Counted from the first letter of the stretch, positions 18,233 through 28,763 are shown. The stretch is DNA of 64,000 bases from Skermania piniformis (GCF_019285775.1 NZ_CP079105.1:2418001-2482000), one strand, 5' to 3'. The notes: generated from the letters alone by a model not told the origin. Made by a program: numbers and translations.

Positions 18233-20428
18233 TCAACTGATTCCGGCGGCGTCCATTCCCCGAAGTTCCTTCTTCAGATCGGCAATTTCGTCCCGCAGCC
18301 GACCGGCCAGCTCGAACTGCAGGTCCCGGGCCGCATTCATCATCTGATCGGTGAGCTGCTTGATCAGGTCGGCCAGGTCCGCGCGCGGCATTGCAGCGAC
18401 GTCACGATTGCCCAGCACCCCGGCACTCCCCGCCCGACCCGGTTCCCCCTGCGCCCTTCGGCCCCGGCTGGCGTTGCGGCCGGAGCCGCCGACCTCGACG
18501 TCCTGCTCGGCCTCCTGATAGACCTGGTCGAGGATATCGGCGATCTTCTTCCGCAACGGCTGCGGATCGACGCCCATCTCGGTGTTGTAGGCGATCTGCT
18601 TCTCCCGACGCCGCTCGGTCTCGTCGATCGCGATCCGCATCGAGTCGGTGATCTTGTCGGCGTACATGTGCACCTCGCCGGACACGTTGCGCGCCGCCCG
18701 GCCGATCGTCTGGATCAGGCTGGTCCCGCTGCGGAGGAAGCCCTCCTTGTCCGCATCCAGGATCGCGACGAGAGATACTTCGGGTAGGTCGAGTCCCTCG
18801 CGGAGCAGGTTGATCCCGATCAGCACGTCGTACTCGCCGAGCCGCAGCTGCCGCAACAACTCGACCCGGCGCAACGTATCGATCTCCGAATGCAGGTACC
18901 GCACCCGCACCCCGAGCCCGAGTAGGTAGTCGGTGAGATCCTCGGCCATCTTCTTGGTCAGCGTGGTGACCAAGACCCGCTCGTCCCGCTCGGCGCGCTC
19001 CCGGATGGACGCCACCAGATCGTCGATCTGGCCCTTGGTCGGCTTCACCACGATCTGCGGATCGATCAGACCGGTCGGCCGGATCACCTGCTCGACGTAC
19101 TCACCGCCGGTCCGGCCGAGTTCGTAGTTCCCCGGCGTCGCCGACAGGTACACCGTCTGGCCGATCCGGTCGGCGAACTCCTCCCAGGTCAACGGTCGAT
19201 TGTCCACCGCGGACGGCAGCCGGAAACCGTACTCGACGAGGTTCCGCTTGCGCGACATATCCCCTTCGTACATGCCGCCGATCTGCGGGACGGTGACGTG
19301 CGACTCGTCGATGACCAGCAGAAAGTCCTCCGGGAAGTAGTCCAACAGCGTTGCCGGCGCCGACCCGGCCGGTCGGCCGTCGATGTGCCGCGAATAGTTC
19401 TCGATGCCCGAGCAGAACCCGACCTGGCGGATCATCTCCAGGTCGTACTGGGTGCGCATCCGAAGGCGCTGCGCCTCCAGCAACTTGCTCTGCCGTTCCA
19501 ACTCGGCCAGCCGATGCTCGAGCTCGGATTCGATATCGCGCACCGCGCGTTCCATCCGCTCGGGACCGGCCACATAGTGGGTCGCGGGGAAGATCCGCAG
19601 CGAATCGACCTTGCGCACCACGTCGCCGGTCAGCGGATGCAAGTAGTACAGCTCTTCGATCTCGTCGCCGAAGAACTCGATCCGCACCGCGAGCTCCTCG
19701 TAGGACGGGATGATCTCGACGGTGTCGCCACGGACTCGGAACGAGCCGCGGGTGAACGCCATGTCGTTGCGGGTGTACTGGACGTCGACCAGCAGCCGCA
19801 GCAGGGCATCTCGATCCACCTCCGTGCCGACCTCGAGCTGGATCGACCGGTCCAGGTAGGACTGTGGGGTGCCCAGGCCGTAGATGCAGGACACCGAGGC
19901 CACGACCACGACATCGCGGCGGGACAACAGCGACGACGTCGCCGAATGCCGCAGCCGCTCGACATCGTCGTTGATCGAGGAATCCTTCTCGATATAGGTG
20001 TCGGTCTGCGCGATGTACGCCTCGGGCTGGTAGTAGTCGTAGTAGGAGACGAAGTACTCCACCGCGTTGTTCGGCAGCATCTCGCGCAGCTCGTTGGCCA
20101 GCTGCGCGGCCAGCGTCTTGTTCGGGGCCATCACCAGGGTGGGTCGCTGCACCCGCTCGATCAGCCAGGCGGTGGTCGCCGACTTTCCAGTACCGGTGGC
20201 GCCGAGCAGCACCACATCGCGCTCCCCCGCTCGCAGCCGCCGCTCCAACTGATCGATAGCCTCCGGCTGATCACCGGCCGGCTCGTGCTCGCTGATCACC
20301 TCGAACCGGGCTTCGGTGCGCTCGACCGCGCCGACCGGGCGAAACTCGGAATGCGCAGTAGGTATCCCGTCCGGCGAGTGAGTGCTCGACGCACGATCGT
20401 CCGGCGGGATCTCGGTCGCGAATGCCAT
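18233..20428 (-). CDS. uvrB: Excinuclease ABC subunit B
   Basis: UvrB is the helicase-like damage-verifying subunit of nucleotide excision repair. The 731-residue product has Walker A GATGTGKS, the beta-hairpin region ([21 protein letters not shown]), the DESH motif, YLSATP, the C-terminal helicase motifs (IGRAARN), and a UvrC-binding UVR domain at the end ([19 protein letters not shown]). A -10 element seven bases upstream of the ATG at 20428 supports this start; a longer frame to 20605 has no support. The gene is divergent from the DUF402 gene, as in M. tuberculosis. Confidence 0.97.
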   Translation of the reverse strand: MAFATEIPPDDRASSTHSPDGIPTAHSEFRPVGAVERTEARFEVISEHEPAGDQPEAIDQLERRLRAGERDVVLLGATGTGKSATTAWLIERVQRPTLVMAPNKTLAAQLANELREMLPNNAVEYFVSYYDYYQPEAYIAQTDTYIEKDSSINDDVERLRHSATSSLLSRRDVVVVASVSCIYGLGTPQSYLDRSIQLEVGTEVDRDALLRLLVDVQYTRNDMAFTRGSFRVRGDTVEIIPSYEELAVRIEFFGDEIEELYYLHPLTGDVVRKVDSLRIFPATHYVAGPERMERAVRDIESELEHRLAELERQSKLLEAQRLRMRTQYDLEMIRQVGFCSGIENYSRHIDGRPAGSAPATLLDYFPEDFLLVIDESHVTVPQIGGMYEGDMSRKRNLVEYGFRLPSAVDNRPLTWEEFADRIGQTVYLSATPGNYELGRTGGEYVEQVIRPTGLIDPQIVVKPTKGQIDDLVASIRERAERDERVLVTTLTKKMAEDLTDYLLGLGVRVRYLHSEIDTLRRVELLRQLRLGEYDVLIGINLLREGLDLPEVSLVAILDADKEGFLRSGTSLIQTIGRAARNVSGEVHMYADKITDSMRIAIDETERRREKQIAYNTEMGVDPQPLRKKIADILDQVYQEAEQDVEVGGSGRNASRGRRAQGEPGRAGSAGVLGNRDVAAMPRADLADLIKQLTDQMMNAARDLQFELAGRLRDEIADLKKELRGMDAAGIS

Positions 20429-20435
20429 GCGGTCC

Positions 20436-20441
20436 AGAGTA
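20436..20441 (-). promoter_or_regulatory. -10 element TACTCT of uvrB, leaderless type
   Basis: On the minus strand TACTCT lies seven bases before the uvrB ATG. A LexA box was not recognised nearby. Confidence 0.5.
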
Positions 20442-20528
20442 GGAGCCGGCACCGACAGGTTCGACCGGGTGATCCGACACGGACCCGCGACGCTGGACGA
20501 GGCCGGAACGCCCGGGGATTCTGTCCCC

Positions 20529-21047
20529 ATGACGGAGGCCTCGCACATCCACCCACCCAAGGTGGAGTACTTCGACACCACCGCGATGACGAACACCGAC
20601 CCCAAAGGTTTCGTCCGCGCGGTGGACCGGTATGCGACGTATCCGTGGGGGCTGTACCTGGCCCGCCCCTCCGACCACCAGAAATTCCACTACATCGAGT
20701 CCTGGATCATCCCGACGCTCGGCATCCGGATCACCACGTTCCACCCCAACCCCGGGTACCTGCCCAACCAGGACCACTACATCGACATCGGCGAGTACAC
20801 CGAGATCGAACCGGGCATCTGGCGGTCGATCGATCACTACCTCGACGTGATCGTCTGGACCGGGCGCAGCACCGAGCTGCTCGACGCCGACGAACTCCTC
20901 GCCGCCCACTCGGCCGGCCTGCTGGACACCGACCGGGCGACCGGGGCAATGTTGCGCGCCGCCGACGTGATCGACGGGGTCGCCGCACACAACTACGACG
21001 TCGCGGCCTGGCTGGCCGGTCGGGAGATGCCGATCAGCTGGCGTTGA
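20529..21047 (+). CDS. DUF402 family protein (Rv1632c type)
   Basis: The 172-residue product matches the DUF402 fold with the conserved stretch [19 protein letters not shown] and a later DLDVIVW-like strand ([11 protein letters not shown]). Some DUF402 proteins are nucleoside-phosphate phosphatases, but this branch is uncharacterised. The position next to uvrB and coaE is conserved in mycobacteria. The ATG at 20529 is the first sensible start, with GATTCT six bases upstream. The 3' end overlaps coaE by 14 bases. Confidence 0.82.
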   Translation: MTEASHIHPPKVEYFDTTAMTNTDPKGFVRAVDRYATYPWGLYLARPSDHQKFHYIESWIIPTLGIRITTFHPNPGYLPNQDHYIDIGEYTEIEPGIWRSIDHYLDVIVWTGRSTELLDADELLAAHSAGLLDTDRATGAMLRAADVIDGVAAHNYDVAAWLAGREMPISWR

Positions 21048-21972
21048 CCGACACGCGCAGCTCGACGGTCGCCGGTCGGCCGGGATCGGCCGAACCGTGT
21101 CGCCGGCCGGTACCGTCGGCCGGCGGGAAGCCGGCGGCGGTCAAGGGTTCGGTCAGTGATCGGACGGCGTCGTCATCGGCCACGGTGACCACCAGCTCCA
21201 GCAGATCCGGCGCGGCAACCCTTTGTGCGGTCGGTCCCACGTGCTCGATCCGCTGTGCCGACGCACCACAGGCCAAGCGGAGTCGACCGATCAATCGCTG
21301 TGCCTGTGCAGGCCATTCCGGGTTCGCCGACACCGGCTCCGCCGAGCTGGGTGCGGCGGTCGCCGTCCGTACGTTCCGTTCGTACGGAACCAGCCGTTCG
21401 GCCCACAAGGCGGTGATCACCGGCGACAACGACCCCGGCGGTCCACTGTTGTCCAGCCACACGTCCGCGACCGCGCGCCGCTGCTCGTCGGTCGCTTGAG
21501 TGGCGATCCGCGACCGCGCGTCCGCCTCGTCCACGCCACGATGGGTTACCAGCCGGTGCACACGGGTCGACTCGTCCGCCCCGACCACGATCACCAGGTG
21601 GAACAACGGCGCCAGCTGATTCTCCACCAGGAGTGGAATGTCCTGCACGACGATCGCATCCGGCGCGGCCGCGGCGAGCAGCTCCGCGGTGCGCTCACCG
21701 ACGCGCGGGTGGGTGATCGCGTTCAACGTGGCCCGGGATTCGTCGTCCCGGAACGCCCGCCCGGCCAGCGCCGCCCGGTCCAGGCTGCCGTCGCCGGCGA
21801 GAATCTCCGGACCGAACGCCTCGACCAGCGCGGCCAGCCCGGGCGTCCCGGGAGCCACTACTTCGCGGGCGATCCGGTCCGAATCCACGATCGTCGCGCC
21901 CAGGTCGGCCAGCGCCGTCGACGCCGTCGACTTGCCGGCACCCATGCCGCCGGTGAGCCCCACTCTCAACAT
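21034..21972 (-). CDS. coaE: Dephospho-CoA kinase with shortened UPF0157/GrpB-like C-terminal domain
   Basis: CoaE phosphorylates dephospho-CoA, the last step of CoA synthesis. Residues 1-200 form the kinase, with P-loop GLTGGMGAGKST at 5-16 and the DIPLLVE motif. Mycobacterial CoaE continues with a UPF0157/GrpB domain to about 407 residues. Here the domain begins normally (RIEHVGPTAQ, then LLELVVTVAD) but stops at 312, after HGSADPGRPATVELRV, so roughly its last 90 residues are missing. No remnant lies downstream, because the convergent DUF402 gene overlaps the end by 14 bases. The ATG at 21972 is preferred to a TTG three codons upstream. Confidence 0.93.
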   Translation of the reverse strand: MLRVGLTGGMGAGKSTASTALADLGATIVDSDRIAREVVAPGTPGLAALVEAFGPEILAGDGSLDRAALAGRAFRDDESRATLNAITHPRVGERTAELLAAAAPDAIVVQDIPLLVENQLAPLFHLVIVVGADESTRVHRLVTHRGVDEADARSRIATQATDEQRRAVADVWLDNSGPPGSLSPVITALWAERLVPYERNVRTATAAPSSAEPVSANPEWPAQAQRLIGRLRLACGASAQRIEHVGPTAQRVAAPDLLELVVTVADDDAVRSLTEPLTAAGFPPADGTGRRHGSADPGRPATVELRVSVNAS

Positions 21973-22111
21973 GCCGAGCAATCCCGCATCATGGTAGGTA
22001 ATCCGGCAACACGCGCGTGGCGCTCCGCCTCAAATGCCACATCCGACACACTCCGTCCGTTAAATTCTGCGATGGCGATCCTGACCATCGTCACAACCAG
22101 AGGAAACAATC

Positions 22112-22327
22112 ATGAGAACCGTCAACAACCAGATCGGACGGCACCGACTGGGCAGGGCCGGGAGCGTGCACTGCGCGGAAATCCCGGCCGTCGCGGCGGC
22201 GCTCGCCGAACACCGCCGCAATTGGTTCACCGCTTTGCTCAACCCGGCCAAGCACAGCTTCGCCGCAATACGCAAGAGTGCGGTGGTAACAGCTGCGCCG
22301 CGCTGGGTGCCGGCAACAGCGAGTTGA
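22112..22327 (+). CDS. Small hypothetical protein, possible gene
   Basis: This 71-residue frame is not recognised. Its start is unusually well supported: AGAGGA lies about eight bases before the ATG, and a TAAATT-like -10 lies about 45 bases upstream. The product is basic with an amphipathic centre (HRRNWFTALLNPAKHSFAAIRKS). It ends about 50 bases before the stop of the convergent phospholipase gene. If not a gene, 21973-22379 is a 407-base intergenic region with nothing else in it. Confidence 0.4.
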   Translation: MRTVNNQIGRHRLGRAGSVHCAEIPAVAAALAEHRRNWFTALLNPAKHSFAAIRKSAVVTAAPRWVPATAS

Positions 22328-22379
22328 ATCATCGTCGAACGAACGGCCCGGTCCTCGGCGGACTGGGCCGCTCGCCGTT

Positions 22380-23924
22380 CTAGACCAGACCACTCGGCGC
22401 ACGCCGAGCACCCGGCTCCTGCCGGGGCATCGCGTTCGGCGGGACCGGGTACGGGGCGCCCTGCTCCACACTCCCGAGCGCCACATTCGGTCCGCACTGG
22501 GCGGCAGCGGCACCCACCCCCGGACCCGGGTCGGTGATCGACGGCCGCGCCGGATTCCCGCCGACCGCGAAATCGAACGCCGAGGTCAGGTCCCCGGTGA
22601 CGCTGCGCCGCCACGGCGTCAGGTTCGGCACCGGCACGCCGAAGCGGGTCTCCAGGAGACGCAGCTGCGAGGTGTGGTCGAAGGTCTGCGAAGCGACCAG
22701 ACCGCCGCGGCTGTACGGCGAGATCACCAACGCCGGCACCCGGTAGCCCAGCCCGATCGGGCCGGCGATCCCCTTCGACGACGACACCCGGCCCAGATCG
22801 ACGGTCAGGAACTCACCGGGCGTGCCCGGCGGTGGGGTCGGCGGCGTCACGTGATCGAAAAAGCCGCCGTTCTCGTCGTAGCTGACGATCAGCGCCGTCT
22901 TCTCCCACACGGCGGGGTTGGCGGTCAGGATATCCAACAGGGCGACGATGCCCACCGCACCGAGCGCCGGCGGCAGCGCCGGGTGTTCGCAGTGCACGAT
23001 CGACGGGATCACCCACGACACGTGCGGCAAGGTCCCGTTCAGCACGTCGGCGCGGAAGTCGTCGGGATAGCTGGGGGCGATCCCGCGCCGGTTCAGCTCC
23101 GAGTTCGGATCGGCCGCCTGGGTGAAGCAACCGATCATGCCGTCCAGGACCACCGTCGACAACGGACCGACGTCCCGGTTGTTGTACACCTTCCAGCTCA
23201 CCCCGGCTTCGGAGAGATTCTCCGGCATGGTTCGCCAGCTGTACACGTTCTTCGGAATGAACGTCGGGGTCTCGACCAGCGGTCCGCCGGCCCGACCGGC
23301 CGGATCGATCGTGCCGCTGATCCAGTACAACCGGTTCGGGTCGGTGGGGCCGAGCACCGAACAGTGGTAGTGGTCGCACACGGTGAACGCCTCGGCCAGC
23401 TCCCAGTGCACCGGGATGTCCGCTCGGGTGTGGTACCCCATCGCTGCCGGCGCGTTCGCCGGACCGACCGATGCGATCGACATCGGCATCCAGCCGTCGT
23501 TGCGGCCGCCGTTCCAGGCCTGGTGCATCCCCCACCAACTGTGGTCGGGGTCGTTGACACAGGCGCCGTTCAACGACGGACCGCGGGTGGTGTCCAGCCG
23601 GAACGGGTTGACATACCCCGGCTCCGGAGCGGAGCCCGCGGAGCGACCGGGAAGCGCGGTCGGGCCCACCCCGGGCGTCCAGCCGTACTGCTGCCACGCC
23701 GGCGTCGGGTCGTCGAACCCGCACACTCCGGACATGGTGCCGAAGTAGTGGTCGAACGACCGGTTCTCCTGCATGAGAAAAACGAAGTGGTCGATGTCGC
23801 CGAGCCCGCCGGTGCCGTTCGGATCGGCGGCATAGGCCCGCTGCACGATCGGGTCGGCCCACGCCGACAGCGTGGCCAGGCCACCCACCACCCCGGCTCG
23901 GGCCAGAAAGTCCCGACGATTCAT
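22380..23924 (-). CDS. Phospholipase C (phosphoesterase family), exported
   Basis: The 514-residue product belongs to the Plc family of acid-phosphatase-superfamily phospholipases, close in length to mycobacterial PlcA-D. It starts [11 protein letters not shown], a twin-arginine-type signal ending near AYAAD. The family motif [10 protein letters not shown] lies at residues 53-62, with [12 protein letters not shown] later. It should cleave phospholipids outside the cytoplasm. The ATG at 23924 was chosen for the intact signal peptide; there is no clear ribosome site. It is a single gene without a visible regulator. Confidence 0.92.
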   Translation of the reverse strand: MNRRDFLARAGVVGGLATLSAWADPIVQRAYAADPNGTGGLGDIDHFVFLMQENRSFDHYFGTMSGVCGFDDPTPAWQQYGWTPGVGPTALPGRSAGSAPEPGYVNPFRLDTTRGPSLNGACVNDPDHSWWGMHQAWNGGRNDGWMPMSIASVGPANAPAAMGYHTRADIPVHWELAEAFTVCDHYHCSVLGPTDPNRLYWISGTIDPAGRAGGPLVETPTFIPKNVYSWRTMPENLSEAGVSWKVYNNRDVGPLSTVVLDGMIGCFTQAADPNSELNRRGIAPSYPDDFRADVLNGTLPHVSWVIPSIVHCEHPALPPALGAVGIVALLDILTANPAVWEKTALIVSYDENGGFFDHVTPPTPPPGTPGEFLTVDLGRVSSSKGIAGPIGLGYRVPALVISPYSRGGLVASQTFDHTSQLRLLETRFGVPVPNLTPWRRSVTGDLTSAFDFAVGGNPARPSITDPGPGVGAAAAQCGPNVALGSVEQGAPYPVPPNAMPRQEPGARRAPSGLV

Positions 23925-24027
23925 CGCAGCAAAGGGACCGTCCGCTCGCACAGCTGCTCACCGTACGCGGGCCTCGGCCGCGCGGCCTGCGCGGGCGGCA
24001 CATCGCCGCGTTCGGCCGGCGGAAATG

Positions 24028-24067
24028 CCGACAGGTCCCGATCCAGCTACGGACCGGGACCTGTCGG
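24028..24067 (-). terminator. Terminator hairpin of rpsA
   Basis: CCGACAGGTCCCG (24028-24040) and CGGGACCTGTCGG (24055-24067) are perfect 13-base inverted repeats around 14 bases. It begins eight bases after the rpsA stop. Only a short CATTTCC follows instead of a T-tract. Confidence 0.75.
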
Positions 24068-24075
24068 TGAACTGA

Positions 24076-25557
24076 TCAGGCGTTGCCGGAAAGCTTCTCC
24101 CGCAAAGCGGCGAGCTGGGCATCACTGGCCAGCGAACCGCCCGAGGCCGACGACGTGCCGGCGCCGGCAGTTGCGCTACCGCTCTCCGACGAGTAGTTCG
24201 ACGAACCGTTGCCGTTGCCCGCTGCAGCAGCTTCGGCCGCGGCGTCGGCAGCCATCTTGTCCATCTGGGTGGTGTGCATCTTGTGCCGCCGCTCCGCCTC
24301 GGCGTACCGCGACTCCCACTCCTCCCGCTGCTTGTCGTACCCCTCGAGCCATTCGTTGGTCTCCGGGTCGAAGCCCTCCGGGAAGATGTAGTTGCCCTGG
24401 TCGTCGTAGCTGTCGGCCATGCCGTACTTCGACGGGTCGAACTCGGCGTGATAATCCTCGTTGGCCTGCTTGAGGCTCAGCGAGATCCGGCGCCGTTCCA
24501 GATCGATGTCGATCACCTTGACCATTGCGTCGTCGCCGACCGCAACCACCTGGTCGGGCACCTCGACATGCCGCTCGGCCAGCTCGGAGATGTGCACCAG
24601 ACCCTCGATGCCCTCCTCGACCCGAACGAACGCACCGAACGGCACCAGCTTGGTGACCTTGCCCGGCACGATCTGGCCGATGGCATGGGTGCGAGCGAAC
24701 TGCCGCCACGGATCTTCCTGGGTCGCCTTCAGCGACAGCGAGACCCGCTCCCGGTCCAGGTCGACGTCGAGCACCTCGACGGTGACCTCGTTGCCCACCT
24801 CGACCACCTCGGACGGGTGATCGATGTGCTTCCAGGACAGCTCGGACACGTGCACCAGGCCGTCCACGCCACCGAGGTCGACGAACGCGCCGAAGTTGAC
24901 GATCGAGGAGACCACACCCTTGCGGACCTGGCCCTTCTGCAGTTGATGCAGGAACTCGCTGCGCACCTCGGACTGGGTCTGCTCCAGCCAGGCCCGGCGG
25001 GACAGCACCACGTTGTTGCGGTTCTTGTCCAGCTCGATGATCTTGGCTTCGATCTCCTTGCCGACATACGGCTGCAGATCGCGCACCCGGCGCATCTCCA
25101 CCAGCGACGCCGGCAGGAAGCCGCGCAGGCCGATATCGAGGATCAGGCCACCCTTGACCACCTCGATGACGGTGCCCTTGACCGCCTCGTCCTTCTCTTT
25201 GAGCTCCTCGATCGTGCCCCACGCGCGCTCGTACTGCGCCCGTTTCTTGGACAGGATCAACCGGCCTTCTTTGTCCTCCTTGGTGAGGACCAGCGCCTCC
25301 ACCTCGTCGCCCACGGACACGACCTCGTTCGGATCGACGTCGTGTTTGATCGACAGCTCGCGCGACGGGATAACGCCTTCGGTCTTGTAACCGATGTCGA
25401 GCAAGACCTCGTCGCGGTCGACCTTGACGATGGTTCCTTCGACGATGTCGCCGTCGTTGAAGTACTTGATCGTCTTGTCGATGGCGGCGAGGAAGTCCTC
25501 GGCGGAGCCGATGTCGTTGACGGCTACCTGCGGCGAGGTGATGGTGGTAGAGGGCAT
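24076..25557 (-). CDS. rpsA: 30S ribosomal protein S1
   Basis: S1 brings mRNA to the 30S subunit. The 493-residue product has four S1 domains, each with a GxVxxIxxFGAFVDL-like strand (for example GVVSSIVNFGAFVDLGGVDG and GKVTKLVPFGAFVRVEEGIE), the usual number for actinobacteria. The C-terminus is a long Ala/Gly/Ser linker ending ALREKLSGNA. About 235 bases of leader region separate it from the divergent methyltransferase gene. A strong hairpin follows. Confidence 0.97.
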   Translation of the reverse strand: MPSTTITSPQVAVNDIGSAEDFLAAIDKTIKYFNDGDIVEGTIVKVDRDEVLLDIGYKTEGVIPSRELSIKHDVDPNEVVSVGDEVEALVLTKEDKEGRLILSKKRAQYERAWGTIEELKEKDEAVKGTVIEVVKGGLILDIGLRGFLPASLVEMRRVRDLQPYVGKEIEAKIIELDKNRNNVVLSRRAWLEQTQSEVRSEFLHQLQKGQVRKGVVSSIVNFGAFVDLGGVDGLVHVSELSWKHIDHPSEVVEVGNEVTVEVLDVDLDRERVSLSLKATQEDPWRQFARTHAIGQIVPGKVTKLVPFGAFVRVEEGIEGLVHISELAERHVEVPDQVVAVGDDAMVKVIDIDLERRRISLSLKQANEDYHAEFDPSKYGMADSYDDQGNYIFPEGFDPETNEWLEGYDKQREEWESRYAEAERRHKMHTTQMDKMAADAAAEAAAAGNGNGSSNYSSESGSATAGAGTSSASGGSLASDAQLAALREKLSGNA

Positions 25558-25780
25558 GTGGCGGTTTGCTCCGGACGGATAGGTGTCGGTTGTCGGGTTG
25601 TGGACAGGCAGGATGACTCGTCAGCGCCGGTGATCATCGCCGGTGGTTCCGCCCGCCTGATACAGCTGCACGGGCACCTCTGACCTGCACCGAATCGACG
25701 CAGCACACAAGACACTCGCAGGATCAGCCTACGCGACCGGCGGCGAGCACACCAAACGACCCGCCGCACCGCTATTCGCC

Positions 25781-25786
25781 TACTCT
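25781..25786 (+). promoter_or_regulatory. -10 element TACTCT, leaderless type
   Basis: TACTCT ends six bases before the ATG at 25793, with no ribosome-binding site. Confidence 0.5.
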
Positions 25787-25792
25787 AACCGG

Positions 25793-26710
25793 ATGTCCGA
25801 CGATCGGCAGGGACAAGCGACGGCACCGGATCCCGACCTGCGGCACGCTGATCCCGATGTGCGGCACGCTGATCCCGATGTGCGGCACGCCGCGGCAAAC
25901 CTGCAGCTCGGCACCGCCGCCGTTGCGCGCAGCCCGGTCGATTCGCCGGCCAGTGAGCGCGCCAGTCGCCGCTGGTGGGACGCGGATGCGACGGACTACC
26001 ACCACACCCACGGCGAGTTCCTCGGCGTCGACACCGCCGACGGCGAGTTCATCTGGTGTCCGGAAGGACTGCACGAAGGTGACGTGCACCTGCTCGGCGA
26101 CGTAACCGGGCGCCGGGTGCTCGAGGTCGGGTGCGGTTCGGCGCCCTGCGCCCGCTGGCTGCGCAACGCCGGCGCCTGGGTGGTCGGCCTCGACCTGTCG
26201 GCCGCCATGCTGCGCCACGGCGTCGCGGCGATGGGCACCGACCGGCTCGCGCTGGTCCAGGCCGGCGCCGAGGCGCTACCGTTCGCCGACCGCACATTCG
26301 ACCTGGCGTGCTCCGCGTTCGGCGCGGTGCCGTTCGTCGCCGACTCGGCTCGGGTGATGACCGAGGTCGCCCGAATCCTCCGGCCGGGCGGTCGCTGGGT
26401 GTTCGCGGTAAATCATCCGGTGCGGTGGATCTTCCCGGACGACCCCGGCCCGGCCGGACTCACCGCCGCCATCCCCTACTTCGACCGCACCCCGTACGTG
26501 GAAACCGACGCGGCCGGCACCCCCACCTATGTCGAACACCACCGCACGCTCGGCGACCGGGTCCGCGAGATCGTCGGTGCCGGTCTGGTCCTGGACGACA
26601 TCGTCGAGCCGGACTGGCCGGAATGGCTGGACCGGGAATGGGGTCAGTGGAGCCCGCTGCGCGGCGCGATCTTTCCCGGCACGGCCATCTTCGTCACCCA
26701 CAAGCCGTGA
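25793..26710 (+). CDS. SAM-dependent class I methyltransferase
   Basis: The 305-residue product has a Rossmann methyltransferase core: motif I VLEVGCGSAP, GLDLS, then ACSAFGAVPFV and ILRPGGRWVF. The substrate is unknown. The N-terminal 45 residues are outside the fold and include a repeated heptad (LRHADPD, VRHADPD, VRHAAAN) encoded by 21-bp tandem DNA repeats. The start is supported by the -10 element six bases upstream. Its last 17 bases overlap the convergent pabAB gene. Confidence 0.88.
   Translation: MSDDRQGQATAPDPDLRHADPDVRHADPDVRHAAANLQLGTAAVARSPVDSPASERASRRWWDADATDYHHTHGEFLGVDTADGEFIWCPEGLHEGDVHLLGDVTGRRVLEVGCGSAPCARWLRNAGAWVVGLDLSAAMLRHGVAAMGTDRLALVQAGAEALPFADRTFDLACSAFGAVPFVADSARVMTEVARILRPGGRWVFAVNHPVRWIFPDDPGPAGLTAAIPYFDRTPYVETDAAGTPTYVEHHRTLGDRVREIVGAGLVLDDIVEPDWPEWLDREWGQWSPLRGAIFPGTAIFVTHKP
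25840..25889. repeat. 21-bp tandem repeat inside methyltransferase N-terminus
   Basis: Two exact 21-base copies (25840-25860, 25861-25881) are followed by a partial third and preceded by a diverged partial copy. The unit keeps the frame and encodes a heptad. Confidence 0.85.
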
Positions 26711-28763
26711 CCGCACGCAGCGTTGCGTCGGTCTTCAGCAACATCTCCGCGAGTTCGTCGTCCGGCACCGAATCCAGCACGATCGCGCCGCCCGAGCCGA
26801 CGGTCAGTTCCCCGCCACACCGGACGGCGGACCGGATGACGATGCTCAGATCGGCCGCCCCGGTGGTGCCGAAGAAGCCGAGCGCGCCGGAGTAGATCCC
26901 GCGGGCCTCGGTCTCCAGCTCGTCGATGATCGCCATCGTCCGCAACTTCGGCGCGCCGGTCATCGAGCCGCCGGGGAAGCAGGCACGAACGCACTCGATC
27001 GCCGACACCCCGGCGCGGAGCCGGCCGCGCACGGTGGACACCAGCTGGTGCACGGTCGCGTACGACTCGACCGCCATGAACCGGGGGACGGTGACGCTGC
27101 CGATCTCGCACACCCGGCCGAGATCGTTGCGCAGCAGATCCACGATCATCAGATTTTCCGCGCGGGTCTTGGCATCGGCGACGAGTCGGTCCGCCAGCAG
27201 CCGGTCCAGCACCGGGTCGGTACTGCGCGATGCCGTTCCCTTGATCGGTTTGCTCTCGACGATCCGGTCCGGTCCGATCGTCAGAAACCGTTCCGGTGAG
27301 GCACTGAACACGGTGACGTCACCGACGCGGAACAGCGCTGCGTACGGCGCCGGGTTGGTTCGGCGCAACCGCCGATAGAACGCGAGGTCGTTACCGACGA
27401 ACGGAAGGTGTAGCTGATTGGTCAGGCAGATCTCGTAGCTCTCCCCCGCGACCAGCCGGCGTTGCGCCGCCCGGATGTCGTCGAGGTAGTCGAGCGGGTG
27501 GCGCGCGAGATAGCGAGTCGGATCGATCGGCTCGACCGTACGCTCGGTCACCGGCACACTCGACGGCTGGGGTCGCAGCTCCGGCAATCGGCTCGCGGTG
27601 CGCTCGAGCCAGGCCCGGGCCGCCGCGGCGGTCGGCCGGTCACCCCGGTGCAGCGCGACGAGGTAGGTCAGGTCCTGCTCGTGATCGACGGCGATCAGCC
27701 GGTCGGCGAAGATCCAGGCCGCGTCGGGGGTCCGGGCGACATGCCGAACGCTCGCCCCGAGGTCGGCTTTCAGCTCGTAGCCGAAATAACCGACGTAGCC
27801 GCCGGCAAAGTCGAACGGCAGCCCCGGATCGGCGATACGGCGGTCCGCGAGCCGACGTTCGAGCACCTCGAAGATGCCGCCCGGCTCGGTGTGTCCGCCG
27901 GCCCCGTCCCGCACCTGCACGACGCCGTCGGCGATCCGGTAGGTGAGCACCTCGCTCAACGGGCCCGCGGCGTCGCCGAGAAAGGAGAATCGAGCACCGC
28001 CCGGCTCGACCCGGCTGCTGTCGAGCCAGAACGCGTGCTCGGCGGCGGCGAACAACGCACCGAACGTGGCCTCGGTGTCGACGGCGCCCGGGACGACCAG
28101 GTCGGCGAGCTGCCACCGAGTCGCCGGCAGCACCGGCCGGCGGATCGACGGCACCGGGTCGACGGCGCGGGGCGGGCGGTGCGCGGCGGCCAGCCGGAAG
28201 AAGTTCGCCACGATCGCGGCGCCGTGCTCGGACGCGATCGACTCCGGGTGGAACTGGACCCCCCAGCGGGGCAGGCGCCGATGCCGCAGCCCCATGATCA
28301 CGGCGTCCTCCGCGAACGCGGTGGCCTCGATGTCGCTCGGCAAGGGCTCGGCAACGCACCACGAGTGGTATCGAACAGCCCGAAAGTCCTGCGGCAGCCC
28401 GGCGAACAGGTCGGTGCCGGTGTGTCGTACCACCGTCCGGTGACCGTGCCGGGGACGCGGGGCGGCGGCAACCCGCCCGCCGGCCAGATACGCGATCGCC
28501 TGGTGCCCGAGGCACACCCCGAGCACCGGTAGCTCGGGGTGACGACCCAGGACCGACGGCAGGTGACCGAGATCGTCGGCGCGCTGCGGGCGCCCGGGCC
28601 CGGGGGAGATCACGACGGCGTCGAAACCGGCGAGGAACTGCGGCGACGTCAGGTCGGCGGCATCGTTGGCGACGACCAGCGGTTGCCGACCGGTCGTACT
28701 GGCGATCAGCTGGAAGAGGTTGAACGTGTACGAGTCGTAGTTGTCGATGAGCAGGCAGGTCAC
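26694..28763 (-). CDS. pabB: Aminodeoxychorismate synthase, fused PabA-PabB
   Basis: The 689-residue enzyme makes 4-amino-4-deoxychorismate for folate (or a p-aminobenzoate-derived metabolite). Residues 1-195 are the glutamine amidotransferase: GVCLGHQ with the nucleophile Cys and QFHPES with the His-Glu pair. The rest is the chorismate-binding PabB part; KPIKGT carries the Lys typical of PabB, where TrpE in this window has PIAGT. GTG at 28763 has AGAAGGGA five bases upstream. No pabC is adjacent. The 3' end overlaps the methyltransferase gene by 17 bases. Confidence 0.92.
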   Translation of the reverse strand: MTCLLIDNYDSYTFNLFQLIASTTGRQPLVVANDAADLTSPQFLAGFDAVVISPGPGRPQRADDLGHLPSVLGRHPELPVLGVCLGHQAIAYLAGGRVAAAPRPRHGHRTVVRHTGTDLFAGLPQDFRAVRYHSWCVAEPLPSDIEATAFAEDAVIMGLRHRRLPRWGVQFHPESIASEHGAAIVANFFRLAAAHRPPRAVDPVPSIRRPVLPATRWQLADLVVPGAVDTEATFGALFAAAEHAFWLDSSRVEPGGARFSFLGDAAGPLSEVLTYRIADGVVQVRDGAGGHTEPGGIFEVLERRLADRRIADPGLPFDFAGGYVGYFGYELKADLGASVRHVARTPDAAWIFADRLIAVDHEQDLTYLVALHRGDRPTAAAARAWLERTASRLPELRPQPSSVPVTERTVEPIDPTRYLARHPLDYLDDIRAAQRRLVAGESYEICLTNQLHLPFVGNDLAFYRRLRRTNPAPYAALFRVGDVTVFSASPERFLTIGPDRIVESKPIKGTASRSTDPVLDRLLADRLVADAKTRAENLMIVDLLRNDLGRVCEIGSVTVPRFMAVESYATVHQLVSTVRGRLRAGVSAIECVRACFPGGSMTGAPKLRTMAIIDELETEARGIYSGALGFFGTTGAADLSIVIRSAVRCGGELTVGSGGAIVLDSVPDDELAEMLLKTDATLRAVTACG

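Noticed and set aside
19298-21499. 733-codon plus-strand frame spanning uvrB, DUF402 and coaE
   Set aside because: It runs antisense and out of frame across three well-supported genes.
22674-24473. 599-codon plus-strand frame
   Set aside because: Antisense to the phospholipase C gene and to the end of rpsA; low-complexity shadow.
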